Assembly (NCBI RefSeq): GCF_004354985.1
Contig: NZ_SMSK01000003.1
Location: 1 to 64,000, forward strand
From: Segetibacter sp. 3557_3
Lineage (GTDB): Bacteria; Bacteroidota; Bacteroidia; Chitinophagales; Chitinophagaceae
Length of the DNA: 64,000 bases
Direction: 5' to 3'
The notes under the pieces were generated by a model. It worked only from the letters and a program-made list of their open reading frames with translations. It searched no databases and was not told the DNA's origin. The position numbers and the translations under genes are program-made. Shown here piece by piece: positions 18,085 to 28,225 of the stretch. The first letter of the stretch is position 1. Each line of letters starts with the position of its first letter.

Positions 18085-19287
18085 ATGCTTGTTATAGGTT
18101 TGATAAGAGAAAACAAGGTGCCACGCGACTCGCGTGTTGCGCTTACACCAAGCCAATGCAAATGGCTGCAAAAGCATTTCCACGAGATTAAATTAATTGT
18201 GCAGTCTTCTGAAACCCGCTGCTTCAATGACTCGGAGTACCGGCAGGCCGGCATACCGGTGCAGGAAGACATGCGGGAATGTGACCTCTTGCTAGGGATC
18301 AAAGAAGTGCCGTTTAAATTTTTACTTGAAGATAAAACCTACCTCTTCTTTTCACATACCCACAAAGAGCAGCCACACAATGCAGAAATGCTGCAACAAA
18401 TCCTGGCACGAAATATCACCCTGGTCGACTATGAGTGCCTGGTTCATGAAGACGGGCAAAGGATCATTGGCTTTGGCTTTTTTGCCGGCATTGTTGGCGC
18501 GCACAACGGTATTATGGCTTATGGTAAACGGACCGGTTTATTCGACCTGGGGAGGGTTTACCAACGAAAGGATTACCGTGAATTGATCCATACTTATTTT
18601 GGGCTCAAGCTGCCAAACATAAAGATTGCTGTTACCGGAAGCGGGCGGGTTGCCCACGGTATTCTCGACATCATGAACCTGATGGACGTTAAAGAAGTTG
18701 AGCCATCCGATTTCCTGAAACGCGAATTCGATTATGCCGTATACGTAAACTTAAAGGGTGCAGACCTGTACGTGCACAAAGCCGGCAACCCCTATGAACG
18801 CGAACACTTTCATAGTCATGCCCACGAATACGACAGCCGCTTTAAACCTTACTGCAGCAAGACCGATATCCTGATGAATGGTGTTTACTGGGATCATTCC
18901 ATACCGCAACTCTTTACCATGGATACGTTAATGCAACCTGGCTTTCGTATTCAAACGATTGCAGATGTTACTGATGATGCCCTCGGCAGTATACCCTGTA
19001 ACATTGGTGATGCCAGTTTTGAGGACCCTGTTTACGGCGTGGATAAGAAAACCGGCAAGCGGACTGCTCCTTACCTGGAAACAAGTGTGGATATGATGGC
19101 AGTTGGTAATCTTCCCAATGAGCTACCACGGGATGCCAGCCGTTACTTTGGGGAACAATTGATTAAGTATGTGCTTGATGATATTCGTAAAGGCGGAAGC
19201 CCGGTTATACAAAAGGCAACGATAGTAAATAAAGGTTCGCTTACAGACCGGTTTGCGTACCTGAAAAATTATGTAGGTCAGGCATAA
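18085..19287 (+). CDS. NAD(P)-dependent saccharopine dehydrogenase/alanine dehydrogenase-family protein
   Basis: A 400-residue protein of the alanine dehydrogenase/PNT-like superfamily. The N-terminal lobe begins VIGLIRENKVPRDSRVALTP, the classic start of the family. SHTHKEQPHNAEML and VDYECLVHEDGQRIIGFG (about residues 90-130) match the substrate region of lysine-forming saccharopine dehydrogenase. A Rossmann segment KIAVTGSGRVAHG is near residue 180. Relatives either interconvert lysine and saccharopine or act on related alpha-amino acids. No other lysine-pathway gene is near, so the substrate is tentative. Start is ATG 18085; it stands alone. Confidence 0.8.
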   Translation: MLVIGLIRENKVPRDSRVALTPSQCKWLQKHFHEIKLIVQSSETRCFNDSEYRQAGIPVQEDMRECDLLLGIKEVPFKFLLEDKTYLFFSHTHKEQPHNAEMLQQILARNITLVDYECLVHEDGQRIIGFGFFAGIVGAHNGIMAYGKRTGLFDLGRVYQRKDYRELIHTYFGLKLPNIKIAVTGSGRVAHGILDIMNLMDVKEVEPSDFLKREFDYAVYVNLKGADLYVHKAGNPYEREHFHSHAHEYDSRFKPYCSKTDILMNGVYWDHSIPQLFTMDTLMQPGFRIQTIADVTDDALGSIPCNIGDASFEDPVYGVDKKTGKRTAPYLETSVDMMAVGNLPNELPRDASRYFGEQLIKYVLDDIRKGGSPVIQKATIVNKGSLTDRFAYLKNYVGQA

Positions 19288-19299
19288 TAAGGGGAGGAA

Positions 19300-19625
19300 T
19301 GAGAATGGAAGTTCGAAGACAATAGAACACGGATGACATTGGAACACGGATAACGCGGATTGAAGGGATTAGGGATTGGAGGATGAGCAAGGTGAGAAGA
19401 CAATAGAACACGGATGGCAATGGAACACGGATAACACGGATTTAACGGATTTAAATTGGTGTAAGGGATGAGCAAGGTGAGAAGACAATGGAACACGGAT
19501 GGCTATAGAACACGGATGACACGGATTGAATGGATTTAGGATTGGAGGAGGGGATGACAAGCTGAGAGGACAATTGAACCCTGAGGACGTTGGAACACGG
19601 ATAACACGGATCTGATGGATTTATA
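19300..19625. repeat. Degenerate tandem repeat rich in GAACACGGATAACACGGAT
   Basis: The motif (T)GGAACACGGAT or AACACGGATGACACGGAT recurs about ten times between 19325 and 19610. It alternates with GGTGAGAAGACAATAGAACACGG and GGATTTAACGGATTTA-type segments, so there is a long unit of roughly 100 bp with shorter units inside. There is no gene; open frames through it are periodic translations of the repeat. Confidence 0.7.
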
Positions 19626-19774
19626 ATGAGCGTTGTGGATTATAAACAAGGTTGAGTACAAGTAAGGCGGAGGGCAGGGATCAGCGGTGATTATGGCAAG
19701 ATGGATTGAGAGAAGCTCGTTACCTGCTGAGTGAAGCAGTGCCTGATGGTTGTGTAGCCGTTGCGTAACCGGTG

Positions 19775-20497
19775 TTACAGGTACAGGTAGTAGTCTTTTA
19801 AAAGCGTAACAAATTCCGGATCATAATTATTCCCGCTTTTTATGGTGATCGTTTGCTCGCGAAGGGAAGAAGTTTTATCAAAGGAAAACACTGCCATGAC
19901 ACGAAAGAAGTTGTGGGTTGTTGTTTGCTTTACATATACCAATTCTTGCGGGAAGAGCCCGTGTTCGGCAGCCTTGGCTGTAAAGCTGTTAAACGAAGCG
20001 TAGGGTAGCAATACATAAAATTTTCCGGTGGTCGATAGCTTGTTTGCAACAGCACCTGCAAGCCCCTCATAGCTTAAGCTTCCACTATGTTTAGCTTTAT
20101 TTTTTTGCTCATCCTTACTCCTTAATGATTGTTCGTAAAAGGGTGGATTGCTGATGATAATATCGTATGCAATACGAGGCAAAAAGCCGGTTACATCGGC
20201 ATGATGAGCCGTAAGACGGGTTGACCATGGTGAAGCTTTGAAGTTCTCCACGGCTTGTAAAAACGCGTTTTCGTCAAGTTCAACAGCATGGATCGTTGCC
20301 TGCGTTTTTTGTGCAATCATTAGCGCCAGGAGTCCTGTTCCGGTGCCAATATCAAGCACTGTTTTTGGCTTTGCTGTTGTTCGCGAAAGCTGTTCTGCAA
20401 CCCATGCCCCGAACAAGCAGGCGTCTGAACATACCTTCATTGCACACCTGTTTTGATGTACCGTAAAGTGTTTGAAACTGAAGTAGCTGTTTGACAC
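19775..20497 (-). CDS. trmN6: tRNA1(Val) adenine(37)-N6-methyltransferase
   Basis: A 240-residue class I SAM-dependent methyltransferase. The family start SFKHFTVHQNRCAMKVCSDACLFGAW is followed by SAM motif LDIGTGTGLLALMIAQ (about 45-60), the acidic residue in HAVELDENAF, and the N6-adenine catalytic motif SNPPFYEQS (about 125). It should methylate A37 of tRNA-Val. GTG at 20497 is chosen as start because the conserved N-terminus needs it and a TAA lies five codons upstream. Confidence 0.88.
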   Translation of the reverse strand: MSNSYFSFKHFTVHQNRCAMKVCSDACLFGAWVAEQLSRTTAKPKTVLDIGTGTGLLALMIAQKTQATIHAVELDENAFLQAVENFKASPWSTRLTAHHADVTGFLPRIAYDIIISNPPFYEQSLRSKDEQKNKAKHSGSLSYEGLAGAVANKLSTTGKFYVLLPYASFNSFTAKAAEHGLFPQELVYVKQTTTHNFFRVMAVFSFDKTSSLREQTITIKSGNNYDPEFVTLLKDYYLYL

Positions 20498-20506
20498 GGG
20501 AGTAAT

Positions 20507-20800
20507 TTAAGCTAATTGCCACTGCTGCTGCTCACACTGTTTATAGCAGAACCAACGTGAGCACCTGTTAAAAAGGTGGCAAGCGCCCTTGGCATGTGAA
20601 GGGCAAGGTTGAGCCAAGAGATGTGGCTGAAGGGCTGCGGGATACGGAGGGTTTAGCCACGCCCAACAGGGCGGGGCCGGAGCGAAGCGCAGCCCGGAGA
20701 AGCCCGGACAATTGCTGATTTCTTCAAGTAGCTCAATGCCCCAAACCGAAAAATTTGTTTGCACCGCACCAGCCCTAAACATCACATGCAAACAATGCAA
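20507..20800. other. GC-rich non-coding stretch between sdhB and trmN6
   Basis: The segment 20581-20705 is clearly more GC-rich than its neighbours, with runs such as GGGCGGGGCCGGAGCGAAGC and several short inverted repeats. A minus-strand frame of 101 codons crosses it, but its Cys/Pro/Trp-rich composition is unlike a folded protein and it has no recognisable family. I treat it as a probable dispersed element or structured RNA of unknown type. Confidence 0.35.
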
Positions 20801-20801
20801 C

Positions 20802-20827
20802 AAAAAAGCCATTCCGTTGGGAATGGC
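20802..20827 (-). terminator. Terminator of the sdhCAB operon
   Basis: An 8-bp perfect stem (GCCATTCC at 20808-20815 with its complement at 20820-20827), loop GTTG, and six T on the minus strand. It lies about 40 bp past the sdhB stop codon. Confidence 0.85.
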
Positions 20828-20863
20828 AGTATGTTTATGTTCGCAGTTTTAACGACTTTGATG

Positions 20864-21628
20864 TTAGGTGGTTAATTTGTTTTCCATGGTTAAACCAGCT
20901 GACAGGTATTCGCCGTTCAAACGCGCGATGTTGGTGATGGAGATCTCCTTTGGACAGGCAGCTTCACAAGCCTGGATGTTGGTGCATGAGCCAAAGCCCT
21001 CTTTATCCATTTGAGCAACCATACTTACCACACGAGTCTGGCGCTCGGGAGCACCCTGTGGCAATAGCCCGAGGTGTGAAACTTTTGCTGAAACAAACAA
21101 CATCGCTGAGCTGTTTTTGCAGGCAGCCACGCACGCACCGCAAGCGATACAAGCTGCAGCATAAAACGCTTTGTCGGATTTTTCTTTATCAACAGCAACC
21201 GAGTTACCGTCGACGGCATTACCGGTGTTAACACTGATGTAGCCACCAGCCTGTATGATACGGTCGAAAGCAGAACGATCGGTTACGAGGTCCTTTACTA
21301 CCGGGAATGAATTTGCTCTCCAGGGTTCAACGGTAATGGTTTCGCCATTTTTGAAAGCCCGCATGTGCAGCTGGCACACCGTGGTGGCCTTCCAGGGGCC
21401 GTGAGGCTTACCGTTGATGTACATTGAGCACATGCCGCAAATGCCTTCGCGACAGTCGTGGTCGAATGCAATCGGGTCCTCTTTACCTTCCATGATCAGC
21501 TGTTCATTTAAAACATCGATCATTTCGAGGAACGACATTTCGGAAGAAATATTCTTAACCTCGTAAGTTCTGAAGCCGCCCTTGCTCTGGCGGTTCTTTT
21601 GGCGCCAGATCTTGAGGGTAAGGTCCAT
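20864..21628 (-). CDS. sdhB: Succinate dehydrogenase / fumarate reductase iron-sulfur subunit
   Basis: About 254 residues. The N-terminal 2Fe-2S domain carries CREGICGMC and a later Cys in TVCQLHMR. The C-terminal 4Fe-4S/3Fe-4S domain carries [11 protein letters not shown] and [15 protein letters not shown]. It passes electrons between the FAD of SdhA and the heme/quinone sites of SdhC. An in-frame ATG five codons upstream (21643) exists; ATG 21628 is preferred because GGAG lies about 10 bases before it and the family starts at this point. It is the last gene of sdhC-A-B and is followed by a terminator. Confidence 0.93.
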   Translation of the reverse strand: MDLTLKIWRQKNRQSKGGFRTYEVKNISSEMSFLEMIDVLNEQLIMEGKEDPIAFDHDCREGICGMCSMYINGKPHGPWKATTVCQLHMRAFKNGETITVEPWRANSFPVVKDLVTDRSAFDRIIQAGGYISVNTGNAVDGNSVAVDKEKSDKAFYAAACIACGACVAACKNSSAMLFVSAKVSHLGLLPQGAPERQTRVVSMVAQMDKEGFGSCTNIQACEAACPKEISITNIARLNGEYLSAGLTMENKLTT

Positions 21629-21692
21629 ATTATAATGCTCCATATGCTAAGTTGAAATGTGAATATGTAATTGTAATCGCAAACCAGTAATC

Positions 21693-23666
21693 TTACTTGT
21701 AGCTTCTTTGCGAAGGTTTAACCACGTCGTATTTGAGCTCCTCTTTATGAAGTCCCCATTCGGACAAGTTTTTGTACTCCCAGGCAGCAACGTACATGTA
21801 ATCCTGATCGTCGCGCAAGGCTTCACCCTCGGGTGTTTGGAACTCTTCCCTGAAGTGCCCGCCGCAACTTTCATTACGTGTGAGTGCATCGTGGCACATG
21901 AGTTCGCCCAGTTCGATAAAGTCGGCTACACGTCCGGCTTTATCAAGCTCAGAGTTCATTTCATTGATGTCACCGGGGATCCGCACATCGCTCCAGAACT
22001 CGTCGCGAAGCTGCTGAATTTCACGGATAGCCTGCAATAAACCTTCTGCATTGCGCGCCATACCACACTTGTCCCACATGATCTTTCCCAGCCGCTTGTG
22101 GAAGCTTTCAACCGATTGCTTTCCATTAATGCTTTTTAGTTTATTGATCCTGTTCTCGACGGTTGCCTCGGCGTCTGCAAAAGCCGGGTGATCTATCGGC
22201 ATTGCCTTATTGGCGATCTCATCTGCGAGGTAGTTTCCAATGGTATAAGGGATCACGAAATAGCCGTCTGCAAGGCCCTGCATTAGCGCAGATGCGCCTA
22301 GCCTGTTTGCACCGTGATCGCTGAAGTTTGCCTCACCCAGGCAATAGAGTCCGGGTACGGTTGTTTGCAATTCGTAGTCTACCCAAAGCCCACCCATGGT
22401 ATAGTGAACCGCAGGATATATACGCATTGGCAGCTCGTATGGATTTTCGCCAGTGATCTTTTCGTACATGTCGAAAAGGTTGCCGTACTTCTCCCGAACC
22501 ACTTCTTTACCCATTTGAATAAAGGCGTTGGTATCAGCAGTGGTAAGGTCGCGTTTGCCGGCTTCGATCTGCCCATAACGAAGTATCGCATCAGCATAAT
22601 CGAGGTAAACCGCCTGCCGAGAGGTACCTACACCATAACCTGCGTCACATCTTTCCTTTGCCGCACGTGAGGCTACGTCGCGTGGAACGAGATTACCAAA
22701 AGCCGGGTAGCGGCGTTCGAGGTAATAGTCCCTTTCTTCTTCGGGTATTTCGTTTGGCTTACGGGTATCGTTTTGTTTCTTAGGCACCCAGATACGACCA
22801 TCGTTCCTGAGGCTCTCGCTCATCAGGGTAAGCTTGCTTTGGTGATCACCACTAACTGGAATACAGGTTGGATGGATCTGTGTAAAGCAGGGGTTTGCGA
22901 AGTATGCACCTTTTTTATGCGCCTTCCATGCTGCGGTAACATTGCAGCCCATGGCGTTTGTTGAAAGATAGAATACGTTTCCATAACCACCGGTACACAA
23001 CAAAACGGCATGACCTGAATGCCGTTCTAATTCGCCATTGATAAGGTTGCGGCAAATGATGCCTTTTGCTTTGCCGTCGCTTACAACCAGTTCCAGCATT
23101 TCGTGACGGTTGTACATTCTTACGTTACCAAGGGCAACCTGGCGTTCGAGGGCCTGGTAAGCACCGATCAGCAATTGCTGACCTGTTTGGCCGGCCGCGT
23201 AAAATGTACGTTGAACCTGGGTTCCACCAAATGAGCGATTGCTTAGGAGACCGCCGTATTCGCGGGCAAATGGAACACCCTGCGCAACGCATTGATCGAT
23301 GATGCTGCCACTTACTTCTGCAAGGCGGTGAACATTCGCCTCGCGTGCACGATAGTCGCCACCTTTGATGGTATCATAAAAAAGACGGAAAACACTGTCT
23401 CCGTCGTTCTGGTAATTCTTTGCTGCGTTGATGCCTCCCTGAGCGGCTATGCTATGCGCCCTGCGGGGACTATCCTGGTAACAAAAAGCTTTCACTTTGT
23501 ACCCTAACTCTCCAAGGGAAGCGGCGGCCGAGGCACCGGCAAGCCCGGTACCCACGATGATGATCTCGAGCCTGCGTTTGTTTGCAGGGTTCACGAGTTT
23601 ACAATGGCCCTTGTAATCTTCCCATTTTTCATCCAGCTTTCCCGCAGGAATTTTTGCATCTAACAT
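21693..23666 (-). CDS. sdhA: Succinate dehydrogenase / fumarate reductase flavoprotein subunit
   Basis: A 657-residue catalytic subunit oxidising succinate to fumarate in the TCA cycle. The FAD fold is [20 protein letters not shown] (about 36-55). The covalent-FAD histidine is in [18 protein letters not shown]. The active-site region includes HPTCIPVSG and the Arg/His-rich [12 protein letters not shown], plus [20 protein letters not shown]. It is longer than proteobacterial SdhA, as is typical of the Bacteroidota/Bacillus type B enzymes. Start is ATG 23666; sdhB follows after 64 bp. Confidence 0.94.
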   Translation of the reverse strand: MLDAKIPAGKLDEKWEDYKGHCKLVNPANKRRLEIIIVGTGLAGASAAASLGELGYKVKAFCYQDSPRRAHSIAAQGGINAAKNYQNDGDSVFRLFYDTIKGGDYRAREANVHRLAEVSGSIIDQCVAQGVPFAREYGGLLSNRSFGGTQVQRTFYAAGQTGQQLLIGAYQALERQVALGNVRMYNRHEMLELVVSDGKAKGIICRNLINGELERHSGHAVLLCTGGYGNVFYLSTNAMGCNVTAAWKAHKKGAYFANPCFTQIHPTCIPVSGDHQSKLTLMSESLRNDGRIWVPKKQNDTRKPNEIPEEERDYYLERRYPAFGNLVPRDVASRAAKERCDAGYGVGTSRQAVYLDYADAILRYGQIEAGKRDLTTADTNAFIQMGKEVVREKYGNLFDMYEKITGENPYELPMRIYPAVHYTMGGLWVDYELQTTVPGLYCLGEANFSDHGANRLGASALMQGLADGYFVIPYTIGNYLADEIANKAMPIDHPAFADAEATVENRINKLKSINGKQSVESFHKRLGKIMWDKCGMARNAEGLLQAIREIQQLRDEFWSDVRIPGDINEMNSELDKAGRVADFIELGELMCHDALTRNESCGGHFREEFQTPEGEALRDDQDYMYVAAWEYKNLSEWGLHKEELKYDVVKPSQRSYK

Positions 23667-23895
23667 TTGTGAAAAATTTCAGTTCTTGTTTGTAAATCAG
23701 TCCGCTGAACCATCATGTACCAGGGACCGTCATCAGGATGTTATCATTAGTTCTCCTTTGTGTATGCGACCTGTTTCAGTGGATGTTTATAAGCCTGCTA
23801 AAATGAGGTAGTATGGAGAAGAACATGTATCAGATAAGAACAATGTTGGCACAGGAAAGTTCTGTTATAATAAGCAGTTGTGCCGGCTTTAGAAT

Positions 23896-24603
23896 TTATT
23901 TAACCCATCCCAGGTACATACTAACCGGCATCATTGCAAACGCAAGAGAAACGATGATGGAAAACCCGCGTCCGGTATACCTGATTAATGTAAGGTACCG
24001 GTTGTTATGCACGCCAACAGTTCTGAATGAACTCTCGAAACCGTGCATGAGGTGATAGGCAAGAGAGATACAACCGATAACATACAAGATAACTATGATT
24101 GGGTTTTGAAATACGGTGAGCATCTCTGCGTATAGGTTGTGGTATTCGATCTGGGTGCCGGGATAGGTAACCTCGCTTAGCGGCTGTACGCTCCACATAC
24201 CACCGAAGCGTGACGGCGTCCAGAAGTGCCAAATGTGCATGATCAGGAATAACAACAACAGCGTTCCAAGAAGGCCCATACTGCGGCTGTACCATTTACT
24301 TCCGCGGTTGCCATATTCAACAGCATAGCCAACGGATCTTCTTTTTTGATTTTGCAGATTTAGAATGTAACCCTGAACAAGGTGAACAATAATGCCCAGG
24401 AACAAACCAATTTCCATTATGCGCACCAGGATGGTTGTACCCATAAAGTGAGCCGCAACATTAAACATTTTGCCATTGTCGTTTGCCCAAATACAAGCAT
24501 TTAAGCCAACGTGAACCACTAAGAAACTGATCAGAAAAATACCGGTAAGCGCCATCACAAATTTCTTACCTACCGATGAAGTGAACATTTGTTTCCAGGT
24601 CAT
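23896..24603 (-). CDS. sdhC: Succinate dehydrogenase cytochrome b558 subunit (type B)
   Basis: A 235-residue membrane anchor with about five transmembrane helices (FVMALTGIFLISFLVVHVGLN first, then segments around 70, 110, 160 and 205). Conserved histidines that bind the two hemes are visible in FLVVHVGLN, GIIVHLVQGYI, FLIMHIWHFW and LAYHLMHGFES. It anchors SdhAB and exchanges electrons with the menaquinone pool. It is the first gene of sdhC-A-B. The gap to sdhA (229 bp) is unusually wide for an operon and shows no gene. Confidence 0.92.
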   Translation of the reverse strand: MTWKQMFTSSVGKKFVMALTGIFLISFLVVHVGLNACIWANDNGKMFNVAAHFMGTTILVRIMEIGLFLGIIVHLVQGYILNLQNQKRRSVGYAVEYGNRGSKWYSRSMGLLGTLLLLFLIMHIWHFWTPSRFGGMWSVQPLSEVTYPGTQIEYHNLYAEMLTVFQNPIIVILYVIGCISLAYHLMHGFESSFRTVGVHNNRYLTLIRYTGRGFSIIVSLAFAMMPVSMYLGWVK

Positions 24604-24790
24604 AATGGAAGTTTAGTTTTTTTTATTCGGGTGTAAAAATAGTACACGATCGCCAGCTATCATTTTTTTACTTTAAATTATTTTACCCTTTGAGCGGCTT
24701 CTGAAACCATAGATAATAACGTTTGTTGATACCATTTTGTTCATTTCCCGAAGAGTTTGAAAGCTTGTTCCTGTTACTTACTTTTACCAT

Positions 24791-26047
24791 ATGCTTACGA
24801 TGTTATTGATCATATGGAACAGCTTTAAGATGGCGTTGCAGGAACTCAGCAGCAACAAACTGCGCACGTTTCTTTCGTTGTTCGGCATTACGATTGGCAT
24901 CTTTTGTATCATTGGTGTACTGGCTACGGTGCAAAGCCTGGAGGCAAAGGTGCAAAGTGATATCAAAAGCCTGGGCAGCAACACCATATACATCGATAAG
25001 TGGGAATACGGGAGTGGTGAAGGCGGTAGTTTCCCCTGGTGGAAATACATTAAAAGACCTTACCCCAAGCACCATGAAATGGAGGCCATTAAGAGCAGGT
25101 CGCAGCTTGCTTCAGCGGTTTGCTATACCATCCGCAGCAATAGTGACCTGGAGTATGAAGACAATGTACTCAGCGGTGCAAGCGGCTTTGGTGTATCCGA
25201 AGACTTCAACAAAGTGCTTACGGTAAACATGCATTCGGGTCGATATATTACTGATGGTGAATTCAAGCAGGCCGCGCCGGTGTTGGTGATGGGTTACACC
25301 AATGCGGAGAACCTTTTTGGTAATGTTGAGCGTGCATTAGGTAAAGAGGTAAAGTTTAAGGGCAGGAACTTTACGGTGATTGGTATCATCAAAAAGCAAG
25401 GGCAAGGTTTGCTGGGTGGGGGATGGCAATTTGATGAGGCGGTAGTTATGCCCTTTAAGATGATGGCCTCTTATTATGTCGTCGAGTACAACAATCCCCT
25501 CATCATGGTCAAAGGAAAAGATAACGTTCCATCGGCCGCACTTACCGATGAGTTGCGTGGTATCATGCGCTCCATTCACCGGTTAAGCCCCCGGGCAGAA
25601 GACGACTTTGCATTGAATGACATCAATATATTTAGTGAGCAGACCAGCTCCCTGTTTGGCAGTGTAAACCTTGGAGGCTGGGCAATCGCAGGTCTCTCGC
25701 TGATTGTAGGTGCCTTTGGTGTGGCCAACATTATGTTTGTAACCGTTCGCGAACGTACCAGCCAAATCGGCCTGAAGAAAGCCATTGGTGCACGCAATTC
25801 TACCATCTTAACCGAGTTCCTGCTCGAGAGTGCTTTCCTGTGTTTACTGGGTGGTTTAATAGGGCTGGTGCTCGTATTTTTGCTTACTATGGCCCTTAGC
25901 GCAATCCTTCCCTTTGCAATCACCATTTCAGTAGGCACATTAACACTTGCGATATCCATTTGCCTTATCGTCGGTGTCCTGGCAGGGATCATCCCGGCCA
26001 CCATTGCGGCAAGGATGAACCCGGTGGTTGCTATAAGGATGAAGTAA
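24791..26047 (+). CDS. MacB/FtsX-type ABC transporter permease
   Basis: A 418-residue permease. There is one N-terminal transmembrane helix (LRTFLSLFGITIGIFCIIGVLATVQ, about 24-48), a large periplasmic MacB_PCD-type domain (about 50-285), and three C-terminal helices from about 295 to 410 (GWAIAGLSLIVGAFGVANIMFV; FLCLLGGLIGLVLVFLL; ISICLIVGVLAGIIPATIAA). The signature RTSQIGLKKAIGARNSTILTEFLLES matches lipoprotein/macrolide-type exporters. The cognate ATPase is not adjacent. Start may be ATG 24791 or ATG 24800. Substrate is unknown. Confidence 0.88.
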   Translation: MLTMLLIIWNSFKMALQELSSNKLRTFLSLFGITIGIFCIIGVLATVQSLEAKVQSDIKSLGSNTIYIDKWEYGSGEGGSFPWWKYIKRPYPKHHEMEAIKSRSQLASAVCYTIRSNSDLEYEDNVLSGASGFGVSEDFNKVLTVNMHSGRYITDGEFKQAAPVLVMGYTNAENLFGNVERALGKEVKFKGRNFTVIGIIKKQGQGLLGGGWQFDEAVVMPFKMMASYYVVEYNNPLIMVKGKDNVPSAALTDELRGIMRSIHRLSPRAEDDFALNDINIFSEQTSSLFGSVNLGGWAIAGLSLIVGAFGVANIMFVTVRERTSQIGLKKAIGARNSTILTEFLLESAFLCLLGGLIGLVLVFLLTMALSAILPFAITISVGTLTLAISICLIVGVLAGIIPATIAARMNPVVAIRMK

Positions 26048-26088
26048 AGCACGCTTCGCGGTTCACCCACAACAATTATTTTTGCGCC

Positions 26089-27129
26089 ATGGATACAAAC
26101 CCTGGTGTAGCTGAAACCCTGCCCGCTGTTATTCTTGCAATTGAGTCTTCCTGCGATGACACCGCCGCAGCCGTATGTAGTGCCGGCAATATACTTTCAA
26201 ACGTTATTGCTTCCCAGAAAGTGCATGAGCAGTATGGGGGGGTTGTGCCTGAACTTGCCGGCCGTGCACACATTCAGCATGTCGTGCCCGTTGTAGATGC
26301 CGCTTTGAAAAACGCAGGTGTTACACTAGCCGACCTTGATGCGGTTGCATTTACACAGGCGCCGGGACTGATTGGTAGTTTACTCGTTGGCAGCCAGTTT
26401 GCAAAATCGCTTACCCTGTCGTTGGGTAAACCGCTGATTGCCGTTCACCACATGCAGGCCCATGTACTCGCAAACCTGATTGGAACTGAGAAGCCGGGCT
26501 TTCCGTTTTTGTGCCTCACGGTAAGTGGCGGTCACACCCAGATCGTGGTTTGTGAAAGTCCTTATTCGCTAAAAGTTATTGGTGAAACCATTGATGATGC
26601 TGCAGGTGAGGCTTTTGATAAAAGTGCAAAATTGCTGGGACTTCCTTACCCCGGCGGACCGCTGATTGATAAATATGCACAATCGGGAGATCCAAAAAAG
26701 TACAGTTTTCCTGAACCCAATATTCCCGGTTTGAACTTTAGTTTCAGTGGTTTGAAAACGTCGATCCTCTACTTCGTACAGGAGCAAACCAGGAAAAATG
26801 AGCAGTTTATTGCCGCAAATCTAGTGGATATATGTGCATCTATCCAGGAGCGGATTGTGTCGATACTCATTAATAAGCTTACAAGGGCAGCTCAGCAAAC
26901 CGGGATCAAAGATGTTTGTATAGCCGGTGGGGTAAGTGCGAATAGCGGATTGCGTAAACGCCTGCAGGAAGTAGGACAGCGGCAAGACTGGAAAACATTC
27001 ATACCAAGATTTGAGTATTGTACCGACAATGCGGCAATGATCGCGATAACGGCGTATTACAAATACCTGCGGAATGATTTTGCACCAATGGACGTTAGTG
27101 CCACAGCCCGCGCAGAATGGGAGCAATAA
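26089..27129 (+). CDS. tsaD: tRNA N6-adenosine threonylcarbamoyltransferase
   Basis: A 346-residue ASKHA-fold protein that transfers the threonylcarbamoyl group to A37 of ANN-decoding tRNAs. The family start AILAIESSCDDTAAAV is followed by the metal-binding H121-x3-H125 (HHMQAHVLA), the nucleotide-binding LTVSGGHTQIV and CIAGGVSANSGLRK. The open frame begins earlier, inside the permease gene, but ATG 26089 puts the conserved start near residue 15 and lies 41 bp past the permease stop. It is essential in most bacteria. Confidence 0.94.
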   Translation: MDTNPGVAETLPAVILAIESSCDDTAAAVCSAGNILSNVIASQKVHEQYGGVVPELAGRAHIQHVVPVVDAALKNAGVTLADLDAVAFTQAPGLIGSLLVGSQFAKSLTLSLGKPLIAVHHMQAHVLANLIGTEKPGFPFLCLTVSGGHTQIVVCESPYSLKVIGETIDDAAGEAFDKSAKLLGLPYPGGPLIDKYAQSGDPKKYSFPEPNIPGLNFSFSGLKTSILYFVQEQTRKNEQFIAANLVDICASIQERIVSILINKLTRAAQQTGIKDVCIAGGVSANSGLRKRLQEVGQRQDWKTFIPRFEYCTDNAAMIAITAYYKYLRNDFAPMDVSATARAEWEQ

Positions 27130-27200
27130 CTGCACGCCCCCTTTCCTTAGTTGCGTGTTCCAATCTTACCAACCAGTTTCAAACAAAGCTAAAGCTGCCA

Positions 27201-28061
27201 CTATTTACCCTGGGCAAAAGTCTTTAACATGCTGTTGTAAGTTGTTTGTGCACTCCAGTGTCCGCTGGCAATCATTCGCCTGATGGTAAACAGGGGGTCA
27301 GCAGGATCTCTTTTCGTTGACAGTATAAATGCTGCTTTGATTCCCTGTTGTTTTAGCTGTGGTATAGCTTCCGGGTTCCAAAGGCCAAACGGATAAGCAA
27401 AGTAGTCTGCGGGCTTTCCTGTAATTTCTTCAATTTTTTTCTTTGGCTGTGCTATTTGGGTGGTCCAGTCCTTTTCTTCTTTATAGCCTGGTACACGCTC
27501 GTGGTTCCAGGTATGCGATGCAATAACGTGTCCTTCATCCGAGAGTTGTTTAATTTCCTCGCGGGTCATATACCTTGGTCTGCGATTGATCGAGACCGTC
27601 ATGATAAAAAACACACCTTTAAAATTATACTTCTTCATCTCCGGGGCAGCCACTTCAAATTGGTCAATGTCGGTGTCGTCGTAGGTAAGCATGATTGGTT
27701 TCGGCGGCAGGGGAGCACCTGTAGCCAGGTAGGCATACAACTGATCAGGCAGGATCGTATGATACCCGCTGTCGGCAAGGAGCTTCATTTGCGCCTGAAA
27801 AACGTTAACCGGAACAATATAATCGCGGGCACTTTTAGAGTCGCTGCCGCGCCAGTCGCGGATCTGGTGATAACAGAGTATGGGAACCTGCGGTCTTGCG
27901 AGAATGGTTGCGGCATCGGCCATAACTGCTTTGGCTGCAGGGGTCGGAGACTCTGGTGCAACGGCTACGCTTTTGTCTTTTTCGGGAGTAGGTTGGTCAT
28001 TTTGTTTACAGGCAAACAGGCCCCACATCAACAGACCGGCAATAAAATGGTGTAATCTCAT
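27201..28061 (-). CDS. Lipoprotein polysaccharide deacetylase
   Basis: 286 residues. A lipoprotein signal (HHFIAGLLMWGLFAC, lipidated C18) is followed by a Pro/Lys-rich linker and a NodB-type domain from about residue 65. Motif 1 TYDDTD contains the catalytic base/metal Asp. Motif 2 SHTWNHE has the two metal histidines. Later motifs FAYPFGLWNPEA match the (beta/alpha)7 carbohydrate esterase 4 fold. It should remove N-acetyl groups from cell-wall or exopolysaccharide glycans at the outer membrane or periplasm. ATG 28061 is chosen over an upstream in-frame start because it gives the lipoprotein signal. It is convergent with tsaD. Confidence 0.87.
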   Translation of the reverse strand: MRLHHFIAGLLMWGLFACKQNDQPTPEKDKSVAVAPESPTPAAKAVMADAATILARPQVPILCYHQIRDWRGSDSKSARDYIVPVNVFQAQMKLLADSGYHTILPDQLYAYLATGAPLPPKPIMLTYDDTDIDQFEVAAPEMKKYNFKGVFFIMTVSINRRPRYMTREEIKQLSDEGHVIASHTWNHERVPGYKEEKDWTTQIAQPKKKIEEITGKPADYFAYPFGLWNPEAIPQLKQQGIKAAFILSTKRDPADPLFTIRRMIASGHWSAQTTYNSMLKTFAQGK

Positions 28062-28225
28062 ACGCGATAAAAATAAGGGAAATTCAATCTGCACCCGACA
28101 TTCGTTCCAACGCTACCACGCTGCGAAATGTTGCGCACAGGTTTTTTTCGGCAGATGCTGGCTTCATCTTTGAACCAACCTATGTAATCCGGGGCTTTAG
28201 CGCATCCGGGTATAAACACTACAAC

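Noticed and set aside
20507-20812. 101-codon minus-strand gene
   Set aside because: Its Cys/Trp/Pro-rich translation comes from the GC-rich element and it overlaps the sdh terminator.
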